Positions 9,552 to 18,590 of a DNA stretch of 64,000 bases are shown in pieces. The DNA is from Streptomyces sp. CG4 (lineage in GTDB: Bacteria > Actinomycetota > Actinomycetes > Streptomycetales > Streptomycetaceae). The stretch is taken from positions 620,001 to 684,000 of the forward strand of contig NZ_CP163525.1 in NCBI RefSeq assembly GCF_041080655.1. The letters are read 5' to 3'. Under the pieces are notes generated by a model, which made no database searches, was not told the DNA's origin, and was given only the letters and a program-made list of their open reading frames with translations. Both the position numbers and the translations under genes were made by a program. The number at the start of each line of letters is the position of its first letter. Positions within the stretch are counted from its first letter, which is position 1.

Positions 9552-9744
9552 CGGCATCCGATGGCATCCGTCGGCACCCGACCGCACCTGCCCGCACCTG
9601 CCCGTGTCACCCGTTCGGCTCTACCGCCGGTGGCCCGGTCAGGGGCTCCGCCGCCGCCCTCTCAACGGCCTTCACCCGGCTCCGCGGGTTGCGCCGGCTG
9701 CGCGGGCGTCGTGACGCTGGAGCCGACACACCCCGGGAGGTGAA

Positions 9745-11298
9745 GTGGCTCCGGCACACGACACCCTGCCGTCGGGCGGCCTCGGCCGCCGGCGATTCCT
9801 CACCCTGTGCGCGGGCGCCGGCCTCGGCACGGCCGCCGCCTGCACGGCGGCACCGCCGCATCCGCACTCCACCGCGGCCCCTGACGGGCGACTGCGGCCC
9901 GAGGCGGAGCAGGACGCGCCGGGCACCGCCGACTGGCTTCTCGCCTCCACCGGCTCGCCGGACGCGGTGACCGGCTACCCGGACCGGGTGAGCGTGACCC
10001 CGGGCGAGGAGTTCGGGCTGCATGTGTCCACCACCGCCGCGGCGTTCCGGGTGTCCGCGTTCCGGATCGGCTGGTACGGCGGGCGTCAGGCCCGCCGCAT
10101 CTGGGCGTCCGGGCGCATACCCGGCCGCGCCCGGCCGGCTCCACGGCTGTTGCCCGCCACCCGCACCGTGCGCGCCGACTGGCCGGTGACGCTGCCGGTG
10201 GACACCACCGGCTGGCCGGAGGGCGCCTATCTGCTGCGGCTGGAGGCGGACAGCGGACACCAGCGCTACGTTCCGCTGATCGTCCGCTCCACCGCGGGCG
10301 CCGGCCGTACGGTCCTGCTGCACGCCCCGGCCACCTGGCAGGCGTACAACCGCTGGGGCGGCCGCAGCCTCTACAACGGCGCGTCCGGCGCCTACGCCAC
10401 CCGCTCCCTCGCGGTCAGCTTCGACCGCCCCTACGACGGCACAGGGGCCGAGAAGTTCCTGGTGTACGAGCGGGCGCTGGTGGTACTGGCCGAGCGCCTC
10501 GGCATACCGCTCGCGTACACCACCGGCGTCGACGTCCACCGCGATCCCGGGGTGCTGCGCGGCGCGCACGCCGTCGTCTGTCTGGGCCACGACGAGTACT
10601 GGACGCCGGAGCAGCGAGCCCATGTGACCGCCGCCCGGGACGCCGGGACGAACATCGCCTTCCTCGGCGCGAACACGTGCTTCCGCCGGGTCCGGCTAGA
10701 GGCCGGGGAGGCCGCGGGCGACCGTACGGTGGTCTGCTACAAGAGCTCCTACCGCGCCGACCCCTGTTACGACTCCCACCCGGCGCTGGTCACCACCGAC
10801 TACCGTCTGGCGCCCGCCCCGGATCCGGAGTCCTCGCTGACCGGCGTGCTCTACGAGGGCTATCCGGTCGACGCCCCCTATGTCGTCCGGGCCGCCGATC
10901 ACTGGCTGTACGACGGCACCGGCGCGCGCTCCGGCGACGCCTTCGCCCATCTCGTCGGCGTCGAGTACGACCGGATCACCCCCGGCGCCCCCACCCCGGG
11001 ACCGCTGGAGATCATCGCGCACTCCCCACTGGTCTGCGGCGGGCGGCCCAGCCACAGCGACTCGGCGTACTACACGACTTCCGGCGGCGCGGGCGTGTTC
11101 GCGACCGGCACCATGCGCTGGGTGGAGGGGCTGGTGGCCGGGACGGGCACGCTGGGACGCGACCACGGCATGGACGCCCGCACCCGCGCCTTGGTCACGC
11201 GCACGACGGAGAACCTCCTGCGTACGTTCGCGACGGGACCCGCGGCCCGGCACGCCCCGCCGCCCCGCGCCAATGTGCGTGCGGTGTACGGGACCTGA
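9745..11298 (+). CDS. Tat-exported N,N-dimethylformamidase beta-subunit-like protein
   Basis: 517 residues. A GTG start follows GGGAGGTGA by a few bases and gives a twin-arginine signal (GLGRRRFLTLCAGAGLG). The body matches the large-subunit C-terminal region of N,N-dimethylformamidase: an N-terminal beta-sandwich part (FRIGWYGGRQARR) and an alpha/beta part with CLGHDEYWTPEQR, FLGANTCFRRVRLE and HSDSAYYTTSGGAGVF. In the amidase, a Tyr/Glu-ligated iron lies in this region. Secreted Streptomyces homologues have no proven substrate. The cysteine just after the signal (AAACTAAPP) could also make it a Tat lipoprotein. Monocistronic, with a short hairpin after the stop. Confidence 0.72.
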   Translation: MAPAHDTLPSGGLGRRRFLTLCAGAGLGTAAACTAAPPHPHSTAAPDGRLRPEAEQDAPGTADWLLASTGSPDAVTGYPDRVSVTPGEEFGLHVSTTAAAFRVSAFRIGWYGGRQARRIWASGRIPGRARPAPRLLPATRTVRADWPVTLPVDTTGWPEGAYLLRLEADSGHQRYVPLIVRSTAGAGRTVLLHAPATWQAYNRWGGRSLYNGASGAYATRSLAVSFDRPYDGTGAEKFLVYERALVVLAERLGIPLAYTTGVDVHRDPGVLRGAHAVVCLGHDEYWTPEQRAHVTAARDAGTNIAFLGANTCFRRVRLEAGEAAGDRTVVCYKSSYRADPCYDSHPALVTTDYRLAPAPDPESSLTGVLYEGYPVDAPYVVRAADHWLYDGTGARSGDAFAHLVGVEYDRITPGAPTPGPLEIIAHSPLVCGGRPSHSDSAYYTTSGGAGVFATGTMRWVEGLVAGTGTLGRDHGMDARTRALVTRTTENLLRTFATGPAARHAPPPRANVRAVYGT

Positions 11299-11299
11299 C

Positions 11300-11542
<243 letters not shown>

Positions 11543-11588
11543 CTAGTTGACTGACTGGTACACCCGGAGCCAAGGTGATCATGTTACT

Positions 11589-11614
11589 GGCGGTACTGGG
11601 AAACTCGTACCGCC
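11589..11614 (-). terminator. Terminator of the DinB/DUF664 gene
   Basis: GGCGGTAC (11589-11596) and GTACCGCC (11607-11614) form an 8-bp perfect stem with a 10-nt loop. On the minus strand it begins 2 nt after the stop codon of the DinB-like gene. No poly-T tract. Confidence 0.6.
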
Positions 11615-11616
11615 GT

Positions 11617-12144
11617 TCACCGCTGCGCGGTGGTGTTCGCCCCGTCCAGCGTCTCCCGGATGATGTCCGCGTGCCCGGCGTGCTGGGCCGTCTCGCGGAT
11701 CAGGTGCAGCAGGATGCGCCGGGCGGACCAGTACACGGTCTCGGGCGGGGACCAGGGGGTCCTGGGCAGCGGGACGATCCGGTCCAGAGCGGGCAGAGCC
11801 GCGACGGCGCCTTCGAGCGCGCGGGTCCCGGCCGCGTACTCCTTCAGCAGGCCGGCGAGCGTGTCGCCGTCCGCCATGCGGTATTGGCCGAGGTCGAGCA
11901 TGCCCTCCGGCACCTCGCCGTCGCCCTTCGCCATGATCTGCGCCCACACCCGCTCGCCGCGCGCCAGGTGCTTGACGATGCCGCCCAGCGTCAGCTCGCT
12001 CACCGTGGTCCGGCGGGCTGCCTCGGCGTCGGTCAGGCCGCGCACGGTGATGAGCAGCAACTCCCGCTGTTCGGCCAGGGCTTGGAGCAGTTCGGCGGAC
12101 TCGTCGGACGGCAGGGACGCGTGGTTCTCCGGTGAAGTGACCAT
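11617..12144 (-). CDS. DinB family protein (DUF664, mini-circle protein type)
   Basis: 175 residues, a four-helix DinB-like fold. The metal-site histidines are visible in GGIVKHLARGERVW (near residue 58) and RETAQHAGHADIIRE (near 155), the latter being the usual signature of this family. Members bind nickel or zinc and some act as bacillithiol- or mycothiol-dependent transferases; the reaction of this one is unknown. In the leader, CCACC and GGTGG (12149-12162) form a small hairpin that includes the GGTGGAG ribosome site just before the ATG, so initiation might be structure-sensitive. Monocistronic. Confidence 0.8.
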   Translation of the reverse strand: MVTSPENHASLPSDESAELLQALAEQRELLLITVRGLTDAEAARRTTVSELTLGGIVKHLARGERVWAQIMAKGDGEVPEGMLDLGQYRMADGDTLAGLLKEYAAGTRALEGAVAALPALDRIVPLPRTPWSPPETVYWSARRILLHLIRETAQHAGHADIIRETLDGANTTAQR

Positions 12145-12709
12145 GGCTCCACCGTAGGGTGGATATAGGCCAGAAAGTGTCCGCTTTAAGGGAGTTGCTG
12201 TCCGCCATGGCCATGACGGGGCTCGCCGGAGCACCCCGACTGCCACGGTCAGGCACCGGCGTTCCGGCCGCACCCGCACCCGCACCCGCCGACGAACTCG
12301 CCGAGTCTCCGGTGGTGTTGACCGTGGCAGGCGGGCATGTGGTGCACCGGCGCGCCCGACGGCCCGCGTCAGCGGCGGGTCGGTCCGGGGGCAGCGGCTT
12401 CCGCCCCTGTTGTTCCTGTGACCGGCACGGGAGACCGTTTCCGGTCACAGGGAGAGGTACCCGGAGCGGTTGGTCAAGGATCAGCGAGGTTGCCTCACGG
12501 TCAGGCCCCGCCGAAGCACACGAATGTCCGGATCCTGTCCCCTCCACCGATCTGACCAGCACGTATGTGAGAGAGTCCGCGGAGCTGGAGGCATACCGCG
12601 TGGCCGAAGACGACCGGGTCGGCTGACCCGTTCGGGGTACGCCGGGCTAAGATCGAAGGTGGCATCGCGTGTCGGTCACCGGCCGGGTGAGGCATGGAGG
12701 TGCCAGGAC
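12145..12709. other. 565-bp stretch without a recognisable gene
   Basis: It holds the promoter side of the DinB-like gene and the upstream region of the VOC gene. Open frames on either strand (for example on the plus strand near 12159-12626) have low-complexity Pro/Ala/Arg composition and match nothing I recognise. A CACCCGCACCCGCACCCGC tract near 12270 is simple sequence. No RNA gene seen. Confidence 0.5.
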
Positions 12710-13117
12710 ATGACCAGGAGGCTTTCCTTGTCAGTCGAGTTGAACCACACCATCGTCCACGCCCGGAACAACCGCGAGTCCGCCGACTTCTTCACCGAGC
12801 TGCTCGGTCTCGAGCCCGCCAAGGAGTGGGGCCCGTTCGTCGCGGTCACCCTCAGCAACGGAGTCACGCTGGACTACGCCACCGCCCCCGAGGACCAGAT
12901 CACGCCACAGCACTACGCGTTCCTGGTCTCCGAGGAGGAGTTCGAGGCCGCGTACCAGCGGATCGTCGAACGCGGCATGGAGCACTGGGCGGACCCGCAC
13001 CAGAAGCAGCCCGGCACGATCAACCACAACGACGGCGGTCGCGGCGTGTACTTCCTGGACCCGGCAGGCCACGCCATGGAACTGCTGACCGTCCCCTACG
13101 GCGGCTGGCCGTCGTAA
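12710..13117 (+). CDS. VOC (glyoxalase/bleomycin resistance/dioxygenase) superfamily protein
   Basis: 135 residues from the ATG at 12710 (GGAGG at 12696-12700). A TTG at 12728 with AGGAG at 12716-12720 would start at the more family-like LSVELNHTIVHARN and may be the true start. One pair of beta-alpha-beta-beta-beta units: metal ligand positions are His in ELNHTIVHA, His in PQHYAFLV and Glu in HAMELLTVPY. FFTELLGLEPAKEWGPF is typical of the cytosolic single-domain members. Function could be isomerase, fosfomycin-type thiol transferase or lyase; no neighbour points to one. Confidence 0.8.
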   Translation: MTRRLSLSVELNHTIVHARNNRESADFFTELLGLEPAKEWGPFVAVTLSNGVTLDYATAPEDQITPQHYAFLVSEEEFEAAYQRIVERGMEHWADPHQKQPGTINHNDGGRGVYFLDPAGHAMELLTVPYGGWPS

Positions 13118-13590
13118 CCGGCGCGCCCGTCACCTGCCGGGAGGCGTGAGGTCCACTCGGTGGTGCGCGCGTCGAGGCGGGCCGGCAGGTCGGCGCACCG
13201 CACAGTCGAGGCCGCTCGCGCCGGTCGCCGAGCACGCAGATCACGCCCTCGTGACCGGCGGCGGGTCGCCTGCTCGGTGACCTGCCGTCCGGTCGGGCCG
13301 TTCGCGCCGAGGACAAGCTCCCGGTCGTGAAGCAGGACGGGACGCGTCCGAAGGTCCACGAGACACTCGCGAAGCGTCAAGCCACCTGAAATTACTGGAA
13401 GTTGGCGTACCCCGGCTTGTAGCCTGGCCGTCGAGGACACGCGAAGACACAGTCCGGTATGGGTTAGTCCGGACGGGCTTCACGGCACTGAACACCTCAC
13501 CTCGTGGCCGGTACCCCCGCAGGGACTGCGGCCGCCAGGTGTGACCTGCGTGTTCCTTCTCCGTCATGGCACGAGGAAGGAACAGTCGGC
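13118..13590. other. 473-bp intergenic stretch, probably eroded
   Basis: No intact gene. A 44-codon plus-strand frame ending at 13389 (with LPVVKQDGTRPKVHETLAK) has coding-like composition but no start signal and no family I recognise; it could be a gene remnant. The last 100 bp before 13591 must hold the monooxygenase promoter. No convincing -35/-10 pair was found. Confidence 0.4.
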
Positions 13591-14778
13591 ATGCCGTACC
13601 CACATGTGATCATCATTGGCTCGGGCCTCGGCGGGCTCTGCCTGGCGCAGGGCCTGCGGCGCCGGGGCATCAGTTTCCGCGTGTACGAACGGGACGCTTC
13701 CCTGACGTCCCGTCACCAGGGCTACCGAATCCACATCGACACCCGAGGCGACGACGCGCTACGCGATGTGCTGCCGCCCGAGCTGTACCGGTTGTTCCAG
13801 GCCACGGCCGGAGTGCCGCTTCCCCGGACCCCCGTATTCGACGCCCGGTTGCGGCAGTTGGCCGTGCTGGAAGGAGACGGCGGCACCCATCTCGCGGCCG
13901 ATCGGCTGACGCTGCGGCAGATCCTGCTGACCGGCGTGGCGGACGCCGTCGTGTTCGGCAAGCGGTTCACCCGCTACCGTGCCGGCGCCGACGGCGGTGT
14001 CGTCGCCCGCTTCGACGACGGGACCGAGACACGCGGTGATGTGTTGGTGGCCGCCGACGGCGTGCATTCCCCGGTGCGCCGGCAGTATCTCCCGCACGCC
14101 CGGGTCGTGGACACCGGTCTGCGGCAGCTGTACGGGAAGGTCCCGCTCACGAAGGCCACGCGGGCCCTGTTCCCCGCCGACATGTTCGCCGTGTTCACAC
14201 CGGTCATCGGTCCCGGGAAGCAGTTCGTCGGTGTCGCCCCGGTGGAATTCCCCGAACCCCCGGGACAGGCGGCCGACCGGCTCGCACCCACGGCGGCCCT
14301 CGCCGACACCGCGGACTACATGACCGTCTCCTTCGGCTCCCGCCACGAACTCCTTCCCTACGGCGACGCCGAGTTGAGGGCCATGACCGGTGCCGAACTG
14401 AGGGAGGTGACCCTGCGCCTGATCGAGGGGTGGCATCCCAGGGTCCGCCGGATCATCGAGCACTGGCGGCCCGAAACCGTCTTCCCGCTGACCCTGCGGA
14501 CCAGCGTGCCCGTTCCTGCCTGGCGGCCGACCCCCGTCACGCTGCTCGGGGACGCGGTGCACGCGATGAGTCCCGCGGGCGGAATCGGCGCCAACACCGC
14601 GCTGTACGACGCCAGCCTTCTCGCCGCTGCGTTGGAGCGGGCGGCCGACGGCCGGCCGATCGCCGGCATCGTCGCCGGGTACGAATCGGTGATGACCGTG
14701 AACGGCTTCGACGCGGTGCGTCTCTCCGCGGACAACGGACGGCGCATGCTGGGCCAGAACCCCTTGCCGGTGTCCTGA
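13591..14778 (+). CDS. FAD-dependent monooxygenase (PHBH-type)
   Basis: 395 residues, class A flavoprotein monooxygenase. The dinucleotide-binding GSGLGG is at residues 10-15, the acidic end of the second strand is VYERD, the DG motif is AADGVHSPVRRQ, and the GD motif is LLGDAVHAMSPAGGIGANTA near residue 325, given here as LLGDAVHAMSP. No signal peptide. Such enzymes hydroxylate or epoxidise aromatic or polyene substrates with NAD(P)H. A GAGGAAGGAAC stretch precedes the ATG as ribosome site. It is not inside a biosynthetic cluster; followed by a strong hairpin. The substrate is unknown. Confidence 0.83.
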   Translation: MPYPHVIIIGSGLGGLCLAQGLRRRGISFRVYERDASLTSRHQGYRIHIDTRGDDALRDVLPPELYRLFQATAGVPLPRTPVFDARLRQLAVLEGDGGTHLAADRLTLRQILLTGVADAVVFGKRFTRYRAGADGGVVARFDDGTETRGDVLVAADGVHSPVRRQYLPHARVVDTGLRQLYGKVPLTKATRALFPADMFAVFTPVIGPGKQFVGVAPVEFPEPPGQAADRLAPTAALADTADYMTVSFGSRHELLPYGDAELRAMTGAELREVTLRLIEGWHPRVRRIIEHWRPETVFPLTLRTSVPVPAWRPTPVTLLGDAVHAMSPAGGIGANTALYDASLLAAALERAADGRPIAGIVAGYESVMTVNGFDAVRLSADNGRRMLGQNPLPVS

Positions 14779-14789
14779 AGAACGGCTTC

Positions 14790-14822
14790 GGGCGGGACGC
14801 CTTCGTGCGCGACGTCCCGCCC
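14790..14822. terminator. Bidirectional terminator between monooxygenase and pectate lyase remnant
   Basis: GGGCGGGACG (14790-14799) and CGTCCCGCCC (14813-14822) form a 10-bp perfect stem with a 13-nt loop, 11 bp after the monooxygenase stop and 30 bp after the convergent pectate lyase stop. Confidence 0.7.
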
Positions 14823-14852
14823 GTCGGGCCTCCTGTGTCCGGCCGTACCGCC

Positions 14853-15545
14853 TTACGGCGTCACGACCTTGCCGCCGAACGTCACCACGAGATGCCCGTC
14901 CGAGGCGAAGGACCAGCCGAGCGCCCCGGAGTAGGCGGAGCAGCGGGAGCCGTTCGCACCGCCGTAGAACTGGTTGGAGCTGTCGGCGTCCCCGGACGTC
15001 TTGTCGTTCGAGCCGCTGACGGCGAAGCGGCACGAGGTGTTGCCGCGGAGCACCGAAGTGCCCTTGTCGAAGGCAAAGTTGAGCTCGGTGCTGTCGACGC
15101 TCACATTGTTGGAGACGGTCATCGTGCCGGGGTTGCCGTTGTAGGTGAACCCGTGGTGGCCGTTCTTGTACGCGCTGCCGTGCCGCAGCACATGGTTGAC
15201 CGCGATGTCGTCGCCGCCGAGCTTGTAGCCGTTGCGGTCGCCGTTGAGGTTCTGGGTGCCGTCGGTGAGCGTGCCGTTGCCGTACGACCGGGAGTACTCG
15301 ATGGTCACCGGGCCGATCGCGCCCGTGTCGGCCTTGGTGTAGAGGTCCCAGCCGTCGTCGATGTTGTTGTGGGAGACGTCGTAGCGGAAGACGTTCCCGG
15401 TTCCGGTGGCGAGCTTCGAGGCGAAACCGTCGGCGTTGTCGCCGGTGGAGTCCCTGTTGTCGTGCGACTCCGAGCTGACGATCAGGTTGTTCGACGGCCA
15501 CTGGCCGCTCGGCGTGCCGGAGGCGATCCGGCCGAGCTGCAGACG
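14853..15545 (-). pseudogene. Pectate lyase (right-handed beta-helix, PL9-like), 5'-truncated
   Basis: About 230 codons, with the C-terminal end of a secreted pectate lyase. SSESHDNRDSTGDNADGF, IDDGWDLYTK, then SNQFYGGANGSRCSAYSG are typical of the parallel beta-helix coils of PL9 enzymes. There is no signal peptide, and the N-terminal coils are missing: homology starts at RLQLGRIASG, whose first codon lies 1-2 bp after the stop codon of the beta-lactamase gene. On this strand the frame continues upstream only as a shadow of the beta-lactamase. A deletion has therefore fused the lyase 3' half directly behind the beta-lactamase gene. It has no start of its own, though read-through transcription is possible. 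Confidence 0.75.
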
Positions 15546-15546
15546 G

Positions 15547-16476
15547 TCACTCCCCCGGTGCGACGATGCCGGCCACGAGGCGTGCCGCCTCCGCGACGAG
15601 CGCGTCGTCCGCTGCCGCATCCTGGGCGGCCTTGGTCGACAGCACGGTCAGCAGCACCGGAGTTCCCCGGGGCGTCCAGGCCACGCCGACGTCGTTGGCG
15701 GTCCCGTAGTCACCGGTGCCGGTCTTGTCCGCCAGCACCCAGTCGCGCGGCAGTCCGACGCCGAACCGTGCGGCGCTGGTGGTGTTGCCCTTCAGCCAGG
15801 TGACGAGCCGGGCCCGGTCGGCGCGGGTGAGCGCCCGGCCCAGGGTCAGCCGCTCGAAGCCGCGGCCGAGGGCCTCGGGAGTCGTGGTGTCGCGCAGGTC
15901 GCCGGGGATCGCGGTGTTCAGTTCCGGCTCCCACCGCTCGAGCCGGCTCTCCCGGTCGCCGAGCGAGCGGAAGAAGCGGGTGAGTCCGGCCGGGCCGCCG
16001 ATCTGACGCAGCAGCAGATTGCCCGCCGCGTTGTCGCTGTACTGGATGGCCGCCGCGCACAGGTCCGCCACCGTCATGCCGGTGTCCACGTGCTCCGCGG
16101 TGCGCGGCGAGTGGGGCAGGAGGTCGTGCGGCGGATAGTGGATCACCGCGTCGAGCGGTGCGCAGTCGCCGTGGTCGCGCAGGACCGCCGCCGCGGCGAA
16201 CGCCTTGAACGTCGAGCACATCGCGAACCGCTCCCCCGCCCGGTGGGACACGGTGCGCCCGGTGCGGACATTGCGCGCGTACACGCCGAGCCGCGCTCCG
16301 TGCCGCCGCTCCAGCTCGGTCAACTCCGCCTCGGTACCGCGCCGTTCGCCGCCCAGGGCCGCCGACGCGGCGGGCGCGGAGACCGCACCGGCCGCGACGG
16401 CCGCGGTGGTGACGGCGAGGCCCGCCTTGAACAGGCGGCGCCGGGCCATGGGGGTGGGGTGGTGGGGGCTGGTCAT
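15547..16476 (-). CDS. bla: Class A beta-lactamase
   Basis: 309 residues. The N-terminus has MARRRLFKAGLAVTTAAVAAG, a twin-arginine signal, as usual for Streptomyces beta-lactamases. Catalytic motifs are in order: CSTFK (S70-x-x-K, residue about 86), YSDN (about 145), WEPELN (Glu166 loop, about 181) and DKTGTGDYG (about 248). The enzyme hydrolyses penicillins outside the cell. The start ATG at 16476 was chosen over an upstream in-frame one because it directly precedes the signal. The gene is divergent from a LysR gene and a BlaB-like gene, the arrangement known for the inducible S. cacaoi blaL-blaA-blaB locus. Its 3' end is intact but abuts a truncated pectate lyase. Confidence 0.95.
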   Translation of the reverse strand: MTSPHHPTPMARRRLFKAGLAVTTAAVAAGAVSAPAASAALGGERRGTEAELTELERRHGARLGVYARNVRTGRTVSHRAGERFAMCSTFKAFAAAAVLRDHGDCAPLDAVIHYPPHDLLPHSPRTAEHVDTGMTVADLCAAAIQYSDNAAGNLLLRQIGGPAGLTRFFRSLGDRESRLERWEPELNTAIPGDLRDTTTPEALGRGFERLTLGRALTRADRARLVTWLKGNTTSAARFGVGLPRDWVLADKTGTGDYGTANDVGVAWTPRGTPVLLTVLSTKAAQDAAADDALVAEAARLVAGIVAPGE

Positions 16477-16609
16477 GGGCGCGGTCCTTCCGGTCGTCCG
16501 CCGTCCGCCGGCGTCCTGGATCTTCAACGCGGACAGCGAAGCACCAGCTGTGCGTTCATGTCCAAGAGTGAAGTTTGAACATCCCATGCATTATTGATAT
16601 GAGTGCTGG
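16477..16609. promoter_or_regulatory. Divergent bla / blaA control region
   Basis: 133 bp, AT-richer than the flanks near 16550-16605. It contains GTTCA (16554-16558) and TGAAC (16576-16580) as an inverted pair around 17 bp, and an AT tract ATGCATTATTGATATGAG at 16586-16603. BlaA-type LysR proteins bind such divergent gaps; the exact operator cannot be fixed from sequence alone. Confidence 0.4.
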
Positions 16610-17602
16610 ATGGATCTCCTGGCACACCTGGAGGCGTACGTCGCCACGGCCGACGAGGCGAGCTTCTCCCGGGCGGCTGACCGGCTCGGCATCGCGCAGC
16701 CGCTGCTCAGCCGCCGCATCAAGACGCTGGAGGAGCACTTCGGCGGCCCGTTGTTCGACCGTTCGCGGCGGCAGATCACGACGACGGAGCTGGGAGTGCT
16801 CCTGCTGCCGTACGCGCGGGACGTGCTGGACCGGGCGCAGCGGCTGCGGCAGGTCGCCGGTGCGGCCGGGCGGGCGCGGCTTCGGGGCGTAGGGGTGCCC
16901 GCGCACTGCGCCCCGGCAGCGCTGGCGCGCGCGATCCGCGCCGGCGCCGAGCGCGGCATCACCCTCGGCATGTGTGAACTGCCGCCCCGGGAAAGGGTTT
17001 CCGGGCTGGCCGACGGCTCGCTCGCCTACGCTCTGGTGCGGGTTCCTCCGGAGCGGGGCGCGTACCGGGTGCCGCTGGGGCTGGCGTCCGCTCCGGAGCC
17101 GGAGGCAACGGATGGCGAGCGAGTCCCGGCGTTCGGCGGCGCCCGGCGCGCCATCCAGCTGGAGGACCTACGGCCCCGCCGTGGCCGGAGAGCCGAACCG
17201 GCCGCCCCGCTACCGGTGTTGACCCTGCCGGAGGATCAGGTACCGGCTCACCAGGACCGGCTGGAGCGTGCCGTGGCCCGGGCCGGACTGCCTCCGGGCC
17301 GGTTCCGGCCGGCCGGTCCCGCGGCCACCGCGCTCGCCGAGACGCTGGCCGGGCGAGCCCTGCTGCTGTGCGCCGAACCGTTCGCCCGGCAGCACGGGGC
17401 ACGGTGGGCGCCGCTGGGCGACCGGTCACTGCACCGGGGGTACGAGGTGGGCGCCGCCCCGGACCGGACCGGTGCGGCGGACGTGCCGGACTGGCTGGTC
17501 CCGCTGCTGGCGGCGGCCGTGGGAGCCGCCCGCGAGCCTGGTCCGCCGGGCACCGGGACAGGCGCCGAGGACGTACCGGCGCGGCTGGCGGCCCGCGGAT
17601 GA
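16610..17602 (+). CDS. blaA: LysR-type regulator of beta-lactamase (BlaA-like)
   Basis: 330 residues. The N-terminal LysR winged HTH is clear: DEASFSRAADRLGIAQPLLS and RRIKTLEEHFGGPLFDRS (residues about 15-50). The C-terminal effector domain (90-295) is divergent and Ala/Arg/Pro-rich, and the last 30 residues look disordered. In S. cacaoi, BlaA is the LysR activator needed for beta-lactam induction of blaL and is divergent from it, as here. The stop overlaps the next ATG (ATGA), coupling it to the BlaB-like gene. Start ATG at 16610, very close to the AT-rich promoter tract, so the leader is short. Confidence 0.8.
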   Translation: MDLLAHLEAYVATADEASFSRAADRLGIAQPLLSRRIKTLEEHFGGPLFDRSRRQITTTELGVLLLPYARDVLDRAQRLRQVAGAAGRARLRGVGVPAHCAPAALARAIRAGAERGITLGMCELPPRERVSGLADGSLAYALVRVPPERGAYRVPLGLASAPEPEATDGERVPAFGGARRAIQLEDLRPRRGRRAEPAAPLPVLTLPEDQVPAHQDRLERAVARAGLPPGRFRPAGPAATALAETLAGRALLLCAEPFARQHGARWAPLGDRSLHRGYEVGAAPDRTGAADVPDWLVPLLAAAVGAAREPGPPGTGTGAEDVPARLAARG

Positions 17603-18534
17603 GCGCGGCACCTGGGCAGCATCCGGTGTACGTCGGGGACGACGGCGCTCTCCGCGACGTCGCCGAAGCGATCGCCACCGACTGGGCGGCCCTCGGCGTA
17701 CGCGGCTCGTTCCTCGCCCGGAACCTCGACACGGGCGAGCAACTCAGCTTCGACATCGGGGAGTTGATGCCGCTGGCGTCGGTGGTGAAGGTGCCGTTCG
17801 CCCTCGTCGTACTGGACCGGATCGCGGCCGGGGACCTCGACCCGGCGACCCCGGTGCCGGTCGACCCGGCGAGGAGCAGCGTCGGCCCCACCGGGCTCGC
17901 GGCGTTCCGCCACCCGGCCACCGTGGCCGTCGGTGATCTGCTGCTGCTGATGCTGTCGGTGAGCGACAACGCCGCGGCGGACACCCTGCTCGATCTGGTG
18001 CCGGTGGCGGACGTGGACGAGCGGCTGCGCGCCTGGGGCTGCGGGGACATCCGGATGCGGCACCGGATGAACCACATGTACGAGTGCGCCGCCGGTGCCG
18101 CCGGCAACGACTTCTCGCTCGCGCTGGAACTGGCCCTCCGGGACGAGCGGGCGGGCCGTCACACCATCCAGACGCTGGACCCGGCGTACGCCAACGTCGG
18201 CTCGGCCGTGACCCTCGTCGAGCTGCTGCGGCGGGTGTGGTGCGACGAGGTCTCCGCCCCCTCGGCGACGGCGGAACTGCGCCGGCTGATGGGCCTGCAG
18301 GTCTTCACGCACCGGCTGGCGAGCGAGCTGCGGGCGGACACGCTGCGGTGGAGCGGCAAGACGGGTACGTTTCTGCAGCTGCGGCACGAGATCGGGGTGG
18401 TCGAGGCGGAGTCCGGGGATCGGGTGGCGATGGCTGCGCTGACCCGGGCTGACCGCTGCGCGGGGCTCGCGCCGGATGTCGACCTTGCGATCGGGGCGGC
18501 GGGGCGGGAGGCGTTCGAGATGCTGCGTCGGTGA
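17599..18534 (+). CDS. blaB: BlaB-like cytoplasmic serine beta-lactamase-fold regulator
   Basis: 311 residues. It has the penicillin-recognising fold with SVVK (residue about 61), SDN in LMLSVSDNAAAD (about 121) and KTG in WSGKTGTFLQL (about 253). There is no signal peptide and no glutamate loop like that of class A enzymes, which fits an intracellular sensor/regulator rather than a secreted hydrolase. In S. cacaoi, BlaB is a cytoplasmic SxxK protein required with BlaA for induction of the beta-lactamase. The ATG overlaps the blaA stop by 4 bp. A cytosolic esterase or beta-lactamase-like hydrolase is the alternative, but the context favours BlaB. Confidence 0.8.
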   Translation: MSAAPGQHPVYVGDDGALRDVAEAIATDWAALGVRGSFLARNLDTGEQLSFDIGELMPLASVVKVPFALVVLDRIAAGDLDPATPVPVDPARSSVGPTGLAAFRHPATVAVGDLLLLMLSVSDNAAADTLLDLVPVADVDERLRAWGCGDIRMRHRMNHMYECAAGAAGNDFSLALELALRDERAGRHTIQTLDPAYANVGSAVTLVELLRRVWCDEVSAPSATAELRRLMGLQVFTHRLASELRADTLRWSGKTGTFLQLRHEIGVVEAESGDRVAMAALTRADRCAGLAPDVDLAIGAAGREAFEMLRR

Positions 18535-18590
18535 CGGAGCCGTTCGCGGCAGCGCCGCTGGGCTTGTCGCCGTCGGGCGGCTGCGGGTGC

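Noticed and set aside
12159..12626. 155-codon plus-strand ORF
   Set aside because: Pro/Arg/Ser-rich, no start signal, no recognisable fold.
13591..14778. Part of an antibiotic biosynthetic cluster
   Set aside because: Single flavin monooxygenases are scattered here without polyketide, peptide or terpene synthases.
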